NCBI RefSeq assembly: GCF_001640025.1
Contig: NC_031672.1
Span: 2,170,001-2,234,000, forward strand
DNA: 64,000 bases
Reading direction: 5' to 3'
DNA from: Sugiyamaella lignohabitans
Lineage: Eukaryota; Ascomycota; Dipodascomycetes; Dipodascales; Trichomonascaceae
Shown here piece after piece: positions 56,331-64,000 of this stretch; positions within the stretch are counted from its first letter, which is position 1; the number at the start of each line of letters is the position of its first letter. Under the pieces are notes generated by a model. That model made no database searches. It was given only the letters and a program-made list of their open reading frames with translations, and was not told where the DNA came from. A program made the translations under genes and the position numbers.

Positions 56331-57271
56331 ATGGCGGAGAATGCGTTCCGAGCGCAGATGAATTCATGGCGAAATGCCCCAGGAACCAGTGCTGGAACGG
56401 TGCCAGCAGCAGCAGCCAGCGACTCGGTTCTGGACAGAGTCAAGTCCTGGAACCCATTCGGACCAGATGGAGCCCTTGCCAACAACAGATACATTAGACT
56501 ACCACTTTCAGAACGAGAGGAGCCTGAAGTCGTAGTAGAAGAGCCCGCGTGGTTCACATGTAAGTCTGGTGGCCCAAGCCATTATTACCCCTGGAGTAAC
56601 CCTCATGTCTCCAGGGGCCCTCTCTTTAACGAAAACTAACAATCAAACCAGTATCGCGATGGGACCGGTTACTCGTTTTCGGCGTTTGTTTACTAGGAGC
56701 TGTGGCGTGCTTTGCACTATGTTTCGCGATCCTGCCCATTCTGGCGCTGAAACCACGCAAGTTCGCGGTCTTGTAAGTGCCAGGACCTGCCTCCGGCGGC
56801 TGGGGCGCTGCCCCAGACCCCGTTGCTCCTGCTTCGCAGGAGTTTGCTGGGACCGTCGACGAAACCGACTCGAGCGAAGCGAGAGGAGCAGCGGGGTCTG
56901 GGGCGGAGCCCCAGCCGCCGGAGGCAAAACCCCACCCCCTGGAAAAGTGAGACTAACCTCGTGGCAGGTGGACGTTAGGATCCGTGTTGTTTGTGATCTC
57001 GTTTGGCGTTCTTCAGGGACCGATGGCTTATTTGATGCATTTGATCTCGCCCAACCGACTGCTGTTCACGGTGTCGTATTTCGGGTCGATTGTGGCTACG
57101 TTGGTGTTTAGTATTGGAATGAGGTCGACGCTGCTAACTATTTTGGCGGTTATTGTTCAGGTGATAGCGGCTGTGTGGTACGCCATCAGTTACTTTCCTA
57201 TGGGCACTCAGTCGCTGAAGTTTGCGTCTCGCATCGGTGCTCGCCAGATGACCTCGTGGGTCAACTCGTGA
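56331..57271 (+). CDS. SFT2: Sft2, Golgi tetraspanning membrane traffic protein
   Basis: Three exons (56331-56559, 56652-56772, 56968-57271) encode 217 residues; yeast Sft2 has 215. Intron 1 is 92 nt (GTAAGT, CTAAC, CCAG) and intron 2 is 195 nt (GTAAGT, ACTAAC, GGCAG), the latter with a GNA element. The splices restore EEPAWFT-LSRWDRLLVFGV and PRKFAVL-WTLGSVLFVIS. The N-terminus is cytosolic, with DRVKSWNPFG, and four hydrophobic segments follow. MAYLMHLISPNRLLFT and ISYFPMG are typical of the Got1/Sft2 family, which supports vesicle fusion at the Golgi. The gene converges on the I78-like gene. Confidence 0.96.
56789..56926. repeat. GNA element, two arms (L alpha, R beta), in SFT2 intron 2
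   Basis: It starts 16 nt after the 5' splice site and ends 41 nt before the 3' splice site. The L arm has the GCGCTGCCCC outer variant. The spacer has GCTGGGACCGTCGACG. Without it the intron would be 57 nt. Confidence 0.95.
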
Positions 57272-57629
57272 GGAGAGAAAATAGTGTTGCTGCTGGTTTA
57301 TATCGGTGTAATTGAATGACGGTGATGATGACTCGTATGATAATAATAATAATAATAATAATAATAGTAATAATCTTGAAAGTATGTTGATAACGAATGT
57401 GAATATCTGCAGGATAGGTATTCAGAAATCAATGACTGGCTGATAACAGGAGTGAATGAGATCCATCAGAGACAACTAAATAGATAAAAAAAATGAGACT
57501 ATTAAACGATTCAGACCATAACCAAGTCCAATTATTCACTATATTGTTAATTGTTATATATTGTATCTTTCAGCAGTGAATTGTCGTGAATACTGGACGG
57601 ACCCAGCATGACTCTAGACCTAGCTATGT
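57272..57629. other. convergent intergenic SFT2 / I78 gene
   Basis: About 360 bp, AT-rich, containing an AAT microsatellite. There is no GNA element here. Confidence 0.5.
57338..57367. repeat. (AAT)n microsatellite
   Basis: About nine to ten AAT/TAA units just beyond the SFT2 stop codon, followed by AGTAATAAT. Confidence 0.9.
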
Positions 57630-57962
57630 CTACCCAAAATAAGCACGCTCTACTTTTCCAGAATTATCAGTCAAAACATTGAGTCTGTCTGGTTGAAAGT
57701 CGCGAGTCATCATTTGAGATGGTCCTACCACTCGATTTGGCGTTGGAAGGCTTGTTTTTGCTACGTGATGTGGCTCTGTCTGCCATGGTCAGTCAGTGGT
57801 CATAATTCTTGTCACCAGATCTTGTTATTTACCCATTTCTTTCTGTAATTGAAATAAAGTCGCTAAATTACTTACCACATGACTTTCAGATTCTACAATT
57901 GTTTTCCCAGAGAGCTTTGTTGTCCATTCCTGGGACCTGGCTTCCATTTCCTCGGCTGACAT
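57630..57962 (-). CDS. peptidase inhibitor I78-type small protein
   Basis: Exon 1 (57962-57876) joins exon 2 (57779-57630) across a 96-nt intron (GTAAGT...GGCAG), giving 78 residues. The start MSAEEMEARSQEWTTKLSG is followed by KTIVESESHV. Exon 2 gives HHVAKTSLPTPNRVV and then MTRDFQPDRLNVLTDNSG. The arrangement (W..KL.GK...E, then LP...R.., then DF.PDRLNV with a C-terminal aromatic-Gly end) fits the I78 family of small serine-protease inhibitors. Fungal members are cytosolic; there is no signal peptide here from the chosen start. An upstream in-frame ATG at 58049 would add 29 residues and cannot be excluded. The branch site is not canonical (CACTGACTGACC). Confidence 0.85.
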
Positions 57963-58520
57963 GGTTGCTTGTAATGATAATCGATCGACCAAGTGTTGAG
58001 AAGATAAGATAAGCTGCAGCTGGGATGAGTGAGTGCATTTGAGGGGCATGGATACAGGTCTGACTGACAGTGATCCTGAAAAGTTGACTTGAATTTGCGA
58101 ATTTTTTTTTTTTCTTGATCTCTTCTTTTAAGCTGTATTTTTAATGGAAGCTAGTCTGATTTTATTTTTTAACATCGAATACTTGACAATTGGTATTCTG
58201 TATAACATGTTAGAGATAATGTGTTGTAGTTACCATTCATATAACATAGGCAGTGTAGAAAGATGAGAGAAAGAGAAACCGTAGTGAAATTGATATAGGA
58301 AATAGAAAATTGAGATCTAGAAGAAATTGAGGGTTAAAAGAGGTATAAAATGTGAATTAATACAATTTATAGGAGTTGAACGAGCTGGGTAGAAACTTGA
58401 ATATTTCAGGTCATTCACGTGACGAGTTGAGACGACGGAAATAATTCAGGATCAGCCGAAAGTTTCATGACCCCACATTGCACTTGTTGATTCGATACAG
58501 ACTCTCATTCGCCAGTCAAA
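57963..58520. other. divergent promoter region, I78 gene / HNT1
   Basis: About 560 bp, AT-rich, with T-runs near 58106 and no further feature recognised. Confidence 0.5.
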
Positions 58521-59091
58521 ATGTCGTCTTCTGCTGCTTGTATTTTCTGCAAAATCATCAAAGGTAAGCAATCAGCCCGTACTCGACCCGAATATGCTTG
58601 CGAAGCAAGCACAACGGGGTCTGGGGCAACGCCCCAGCCGCCGGAGGCACAACCCCCATCCTCCAAACTAACACCTGACAGGCGAGATCCCATCGCTGAA
58701 ATTGGTTGATACTGCCAAAACCCTGGCATTTATGGACATTGGACCAACAGCTCCTGGTCATGTTCTTGTGATTCCCAAGTATCATGGAGGAAAACTTCAT
58801 GAGATCCCTGATGAGTACCTTCAAGAATTGCTTCCTGTAGCCAAGAAGATTGTCGTCGCTTCAGGACTGGACAAGTCCGGTTTAGAGGGTGCTGGTTACA
58901 ACATTTTACAAAATAACGGGTCAATTGCTCATCAGGTGGTCGACCATGTTCATGTCCACATGATTCCTAAGAGAAATTCCGAGTCCGGTCTTATTGTTGG
59001 CTGGCCTCAGGACGCCGAGGCTGCCAAGTCTGTTAAGGACGTTCATGCTAAGCTTCTCGAGAAGCTTGGTGGTGTGCAGTCGTCTTTGTAA
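58521..59091 (+). CDS. HNT1: HIT-family nucleoside phosphoramidase (Hint-type)
   Basis: Exon 1 (58521-58563) joins exon 2 (58682-59091) across a 118-nt intron (GTAAGC, branch AACTAAC, GACAG), giving 150 residues. The protein starts MSSSAACIFCKIIKGEIPSL, with the CxxC of the branch. GHVLVIPKYHGGKLHEIPDE and NNGSIAHQVVDHVHVHMIPK follow. The HxHxH histidine triad is at residues 103-107, with the nucleotide-binding N and the catalytic central His. Hnt1/Hint hydrolyses adenosine phosphoramidates. The intron holds one divergent GNA arm. The gene converges on NAT1. Confidence 0.96.
58596..58649 (+). repeat. GNA element, single R arm, GCTTGC/GCAAGC inner stem, in the HNT1 intron
   Basis: The inner hairpin GCTTGC-GAA-GCAAGC keeps pairing by double changes. 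The outer hairpin loop is AAC (GGGGCAACGCCCC). It sits 32 nt from each splice site; without it the intron would be 64 nt. Confidence 0.93.
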
Positions 59092-59312
59092 GAACCGGAT
59101 GGTTGTTCTTTTCAGGAGGATACTGGATTCGTAGTTGAACCGGTAGGTTCGGTTTAAACAACAAAGTAACTTTTATATATGTAAAATATATACAGTGTGG
59201 ACACATTGAGGGGTTGCAGTAGGTTTTACCGGTGATATATATATAGCACCGGTTACTTTTGGTGATGTGAATTTGGATTGGTAGTGTGCGGAAGAGATAA
59301 AGACATCGTTGT

Positions 59313-61907
59313 TTAGGCAGATTCCGAAAAGACGGTGGCTCGTGGCCACAGTTGGGATGCTTTAGATCTATACTCGGCGAGACGTGGACTACGCCATGAC
59401 CTGAGAAGGTTATACGCTTCAGTAGCATCTTCTAACGAAGTGGTAGGCGATGGAACTGTCAAGAGACGGGTTTCGACATCAGTTTGCACTTCGTTCAGAC
59501 CCTGGATGGCTATTTTGGTATTGGCCCAGTCTACTATCGAGATAGGTTTCTCTGAATCGATAATATACTTGTCAGCAAATAGCTTCAAATCATCCTCAAC
59601 AATGTTACCATCAGTGACAATAGTTGGTAGGGTTCTGCTAGACACAAGTTTGAGTGCTGCTGGAACTGCCTCGTCTGCTTCTAGATCATGTTTGGCTCGG
59701 AGAGCAGATCCAACCACCCACGAATGTCTGGCTCCACAAGCTTTGGCTTTAGAAAGAGCTTGTAAAGCAAGAACATACTTCTTCTGTGCAAGATAAACGT
59801 CAAATCCAAGCTGCCAAGTCTTGTAATTATCAGGAGCAGCTTCGGAAAGTGGCTTCCAGATCTTGAATGCCTCTTGTAATGGGGTGCTAGTAGCTAGTAA
59901 CTGTTTACCAAACATGTCAGGGTCGGCATTTACCGCCTTTTCACGTTCCTCATGCTCTTTCTTGAGCTCCTTAGCTCTCTCTTTCTTGGCCTTTTTAATA
60001 GCCTTTTTCTTTTCTGCCTCGTCCATGCCAAGGTACTCGTCATCATCTTCAGGAGCTTCGCCAGCCTCCCTCCTGGCTTGCTTGACGGCAAGTTTGAGAT
60101 AAATTTTAATAGCTCCTGCAGCAGCTCGTTGATATGGAACGTTTCCGTCGACGTTTTTGGACCAATTGATCATATTGAGATAGGCCCGAATAGTGCCTCT
60201 TCTAGGACAGTAGAAATGAAAGTCAAACTGGTCATTCTTGGCATCTTCGTAAATGAAAAAAACAGCATGGAATCGTTTAAGTGCCATACCATCGTTGCCA
60301 ATACGAGCATATGCCTCAGCTTGTTCACCCAAGAACCACAGACCCTGCATATCGTGCATGTCCTGAACTCCTTTACCATTAGCATCGTTCTTGGTGAACA
60401 TAGAAATGGTTGTAATAGCCTCGTCGATTTTGTTAGCACGAAGAAGGTATTTGGCGGTTTTGGTGTTGATGAATCTATCCGATAAATCTAATTTTCTAGC
60501 CTCGTCCATGACATTGGCCGCTCCCTCGATATCACCAGCACGCTTGAGAATATGTGCTTTGGTCATAAGAAGTTCAAGCAACTTTGGTGACATGTTGATA
60601 GCCTCGTCTATAGTTTTCAAGGCAAGCTCATGCTTGGAAAGATATGAATAGTGTTGAGCCAAGTAGTATAATCCCCAAAGTAGAGGTGATGAAGAGCTGT
60701 CATCGTTCTCTTGCGTCTTGGCGCCATTAGCAGAGTCAGCAGCGTCTCCATTAGTAACAGAAGATTCCCCATTCACAGCAGTAACGCCATTAGAAGACGC
60801 ATTACCATCAACACTAGCAGCTCTCTGATTTTGAATTAGCTCATGAATGAATTCATCGATAATAGCCCGCTTTTCTAAATCTTTATACAGCGGTTTGACA
60901 ATGACAAATGTCGATGGCACCTGTCGTACTAAATAGTTGCTGATATACTCGGCAACATTCTTTTTGAACTCGGCACTATTACCAGCCAAGAATCCCAAAG
61001 GAATAGATCTTGGCAAGTCGGCCTTAGGGTATTTCTCTGCTAGTCGGTGGTACAAGGCAGTACGAACAGGAATGTCATCTTCCTTGATATTTAAAGCCTT
61101 TTCCAAACCCAAATAGTACTCTCGGCACTCAGGATTACGTTTAATCAGCATTCTATACTGTTTTTCAGCATCTTTAGCTCTGCCAAGTTCAAGCAGATAC
61201 TTGGCACGCCATTCATTTAGACACTTGACGTCGAGCACTTTGTCGGAAATGGACTCTAAATCTTCCAAAGCTCTTGCCACATCCCCACTTTCATAGATAA
61301 TGAGATTTTTGTATAAAAGAATCTCCGAGTTCTCAGCATCGTCTTTAGCCAATGTTTCGTTAGCAGTCACTTGTTCAAAGTTGAGAAGCGTCTTTTCAGC
61401 ACCAGCATAATCTCCTGACAAATGTTGGGCAATGGCCAAAGCATTCCAATTCTGACGGAATCCTGGTTGATGAGACAACATCTTGCTTCTGGTACTGACC
61501 AGAGCATCATATTGACGGACTTGCATCTGCAAGATACCCAAATCTCTAATTACATTTTGGTTCTCTGGATCATACTGCAATGCCTTGGAATAGCTCTTAG
61601 TGGCCTCTTCATAGTCTTTCTCTTGACGATGATACAAACCATAGATATGCCAACACACATAACTGGTGCTGTCCTTCTCCAAACCCTTTTTAATCGATTC
61701 ATGGCCCTCTTCCTTCTTGCCTAAATGATAAAGTACTAGACCCTTCAAAGCCAAAGATTCGCCATGATTAGGACTTTTCTTGAGTACACCTTCTACTCCC
61801 TTGAGCGCCTTTTTATACTGCTTGGCTTCATAGAGTTTTAATGCAGCGCGGAAATTCGAAGCATCCTTCGGCGCTAGGATTCGGTTCTTCGGAATCGCAG
61901 TTGCCAT
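59313..61907 (-). CDS. NAT1: NatA N-terminal acetyltransferase auxiliary subunit (Naa15)
   Basis: One exon encodes 864 residues, starting MATAIPKNRILAPKDASNFR. The protein is built almost wholly of TPR-like helical hairpins, for example YKKALKGVEGVLKKSPNHGESLALKGLVLYHLG split over the first repeats, and DYEEATKSYSKALQYDPEN near residue 100. A Ser/Asn-rich insert lies near residues 375-410. A charged helix KKKAIKKAKKERAKELKKEHEE near residues 630-650 is typical of Naa15. Nat1 anchors the catalytic Ard1 subunit and the ribosome and accounts for cotranslational acetylation after Met removal. Length is close to yeast Nat1 (854). Confidence 0.96.
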   Translation of the reverse strand: MATAIPKNRILAPKDASNFRAALKLYEAKQYKKALKGVEGVLKKSPNHGESLALKGLVLYHLGKKEEGHESIKKGLEKDSTSYVCWHIYGLYHRQEKDYEEATKSYSKALQYDPENQNVIRDLGILQMQVRQYDALVSTRSKMLSHQPGFRQNWNALAIAQHLSGDYAGAEKTLLNFEQVTANETLAKDDAENSEILLYKNLIIYESGDVARALEDLESISDKVLDVKCLNEWRAKYLLELGRAKDAEKQYRMLIKRNPECREYYLGLEKALNIKEDDIPVRTALYHRLAEKYPKADLPRSIPLGFLAGNSAEFKKNVAEYISNYLVRQVPSTFVIVKPLYKDLEKRAIIDEFIHELIQNQRAASVDGNASSNGVTAVNGESSVTNGDAADSANGAKTQENDDSSSSPLLWGLYYLAQHYSYLSKHELALKTIDEAINMSPKLLELLMTKAHILKRAGDIEGAANVMDEARKLDLSDRFINTKTAKYLLRANKIDEAITTISMFTKNDANGKGVQDMHDMQGLWFLGEQAEAYARIGNDGMALKRFHAVFFIYEDAKNDQFDFHFYCPRRGTIRAYLNMINWSKNVDGNVPYQRAAAGAIKIYLKLAVKQARREAGEAPEDDDEYLGMDEAEKKKAIKKAKKERAKELKKEHEEREKAVNADPDMFGKQLLATSTPLQEAFKIWKPLSEAAPDNYKTWQLGFDVYLAQKKYVLALQALSKAKACGARHSWVVGSALRAKHDLEADEAVPAALKLVSSRTLPTIVTDGNIVEDDLKLFADKYIIDSEKPISIVDWANTKIAIQGLNEVQTDVETRLLTVPSPTTSLEDATEAYNLLRSWRSPRLAEYRSKASQLWPRATVFSESA

Positions 61908-64000
61908 GATCTAGGATCTGCTCACCGAGTTAGTCTCCGTATTAGTACAACATGTCCCGAGGCCGTTTTTCGAATACAATCATCCCAAATTCACAAACCC
62001 GATTCTTTCAAAATCACCGGGAATATTCAACTTTTAACAGATCACGAGTCAGGGGACGAAACTTCGTGCCACAGTTTCAGCGTCTGAAAGTGCCGTCCCG
62101 CCCCTAACTTTCAAAACTGGTCATCCAAAGTCAAATCCAATCTATATACAAAACCATTCACCACTCTAATCACCGTACAAACCCCGTTACTCACCTGTTA
62201 CTGTTGTCTCTTGAGTGATCTGTCCTGTCTGTATGGTCGTATGACTCCACCCGCTAATACACCGCTCCGGCTGAAAAATCTAAACGCACCGGGGCGGCGT
62301 GAGCCGCACATGAAGCGCAGGGTCCACTGTGGAGAAGTGCACTTTCCCGAACGCTGGTGGGTGTTGAATTGGCAAGATCTAACTCGGATCTTATATAGCG
62401 GCCAATAAAATTTTAATCACTCTAGTCTTGAAACATGCTTTCGCTGGGGCTATAGCGTGCTGTGTACCGGCGGCTCTGAAAAATAAAAGACTGACCCACT
62501 TGAACTTTCGAAATTCCAATCAATTCGTTAACTACCAACTTCATAAAAGAGATTAATAGAGCCTAGAAATATTAAGGATTGGTGCGGCCTCCGGCGGCTG
62601 GGGCTCCGCCCCAGACCCTGGCTGCTCCTCTCGCTTCGCTCGAGTCGGGCGTCGGGAACTGGTGAGAACCAATTTCCCAGCAGGATACATGGAAACATTT
62701 GGACTTTTTTTATTCGACTGTTTGTTTTTCTTCAAGATTTAGCCATTGTAATAACAGCTTTTCGCAAGTTGATGAGTTGATGAGTTGATAAGCTCAGAAC
62801 CGAAGGAGCAGGCAGCCAGCTAAGTCGACAATTTTATGGCAATGCAGTGTAGAGTCCATGGCATGCAATGTTGCATAGGGAAATTTGTCAGAATACTGAA
62901 AACAATGGACGACAGGTAACTAAGCCCTTAATATAAGCTTGAATAAGCAAATCAACAAAGGAAGAGAAGGAGAAATTAATGGAACAATCTGGAAATGATT
63001 GGTAGTATATTGGTGACTCTGAACGCCGGGTAACTCGTGATGGCACCTTGTTTACGTCTTAATATTGGCAATTCCAGGCGCCAGCGGAATTTGTTCATGG
63101 AATAAACTGTCCAGAATCAATACCCAAACTAATATGTCCGTCCAGTTCCGCTCAACGGGTAGTTATGTCGGGGTTCCATGGGCTTTGGGTCAAAGCCCCA
63201 TGAGAGCTTATTGGCGGCTCAAGACAGCAGTTCTTGTATATTTTCAGACGGTCCAATTCAATTAGTATTTCCGGATTCAGATCATGCAATGAGCTTTCCA
63301 AGATGAATTGACCACATTAAGAGCCTGCAGCTCACTGTTTTTAACAAGTTTTTTCATCCACCGTTCCGTCAAACTTTTCGACTACATTCCCCTGTTTATG
63401 ACATCCCAAACAACGAGTGATTTAGATACAAATAAAATAATTTTGTTAATGTCCATTCTCATGGCCAGAGATTAAAGAGATCATATTGTCGCCAGGTTTT
63501 CATAATATCCCCAGGTTTCGTCAGCCGGGTAAGTGGTATAATTAAGATCTTTCTTATTTGCATTTTCTTATTCCTTTTCTTCTGTTCACTGTTTCTCAGT
63601 TTCCATTTAGTTATATAGTATTAGACTATTTTAAGGATTCTCAACTTTCTTAGAAAATCACTAAGTTCCCTTGAGAAAAGAAAATAAAAAAAAGACTTGA
63701 CAGGGGAGCTTTCACTCGTGGAAAAAATTTAGTGGCCATCCCTTCTCAGCCCTTGCCGTAAACTCAGCATTTAGCAATGCCAGATTTAATCTGACTCAAA
63801 TTGCCCAGTGTTTTTAATTTCCCTTTAATCTATAGAGACCGATGATGGTTGGAGCGAGGAGAACTTCTGCTGCAATGAGAGGACGGAGTCCGTGGTCCAG
63901 TATGCGATAATGCCCACATGCCTTATCGCTGCGGCCTGCATGTCCGATTGCGCTATCAAGATCAGCCCTCATCGCCGATCTCTAACTCTAATCCCTTTTA
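61908..64000. other. gene-free end of the window
   Basis: The NAT1 promoter lies at the left. One beta-type GNA arm is at 62587. Otherwise it is AT-rich with no recognised coding or RNA gene. A frame is open from about 63829 to the edge on the + strand but has no recognisable product. Confidence 0.5.
62587..62647 (-). repeat. GNA element, single L arm (beta)
   Basis: A complete L arm from GCCTCC to CTCGAGTCG, with no R arm within the rest of the window. Confidence 0.93.

Noticed and set aside
63829..64000. Frame open to the right edge of the window.
   Set aside because: It has no start near its beginning, no recognisable motif, and is cut by the window edge.

Overview
This is a nuclear segment from a budding yeast (Saccharomycotina). 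The evidence is compact, mostly single-copy yeast genes (SFL1, YKT6, LSC1, BRF1, INP54, CDC48, PRP9, TFG1, SFT2, HNT1, NAT1), short 5'-biased spliceosomal introns with CTAAC or TACTAAC branch sites, and two intron-containing tRNA-Ser(CGA) genes. CTG codons sit at conserved leucine positions (YKT6, CDC48), so this is not a CUG-Ser yeast. The introns and repeats would suit the Dipodascales/Trichomonascaceae, but that placement is inference.

Layout. 1-5.6 kb: the 3' end of a GRC3-like polynucleotide kinase gene, a small unknown gene, and SFL1 on the minus strand. 5.65-21.23 kb: a 15.6 kb stretch without a recognisable gene. It has an AT-rich part, a GC-rich part packed with repeats (8.3-14.7 kb) and a second AT-rich part holding a degenerate tandem array of about 180 bp (17.3-19.0 kb). 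21.2-33 kb: YKT6, a flavocytochrome b2-like enzyme ending in SKL, an MFS transporter, and LSC1 with a 1.36 kb intron. 33-49 kb: BRF1, INP54, CDC48, a PIP5K-domain gene, a LINE-like relic and PRP9. 49-64 kb: a large serine-rich protein, a 76-residue three-exon gene, TFG1, two tRNA-Ser genes, SFT2, a peptidase-inhibitor I78 gene, HNT1, NAT1 and a gene-free end. Several genes needed small or distant exons added: LSC1, PRP9, SFT2, YKT6, HNT1, the CYB2-like gene, the I78 gene, the serine-rich gene and the 76-residue gene.

The main discovery is a dispersed GC-rich element with 38 loci (64 arms) in this window. Arms are called L when they read GCCTCC... on the + strand and R when they are the reverse complement ending ...GGAGGC. 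Each arm contains up to three mini-hairpins with GNA triloops on one strand: an inner GCGNAGC tip, GGGGC-GGA-GCCCC, and a terminal GCC-GGA-GGC. Every two-armed copy is L then R. In all 21 two-armed copies of the main type one arm is 'alpha' (inner stem CTCCTGC/GCAGGAG) and the other 'beta' (CTCGAG next to the GNA tip), so the element has a polarity. A third inner-stem type, 'gamma' (for example GCTCGC/GCGAGC), marks a few copies. Elements lie in 7 of the 14 introns found here and between most convergent gene pairs, and never in coding sequence. I know no named family with this structure and could not search for one.
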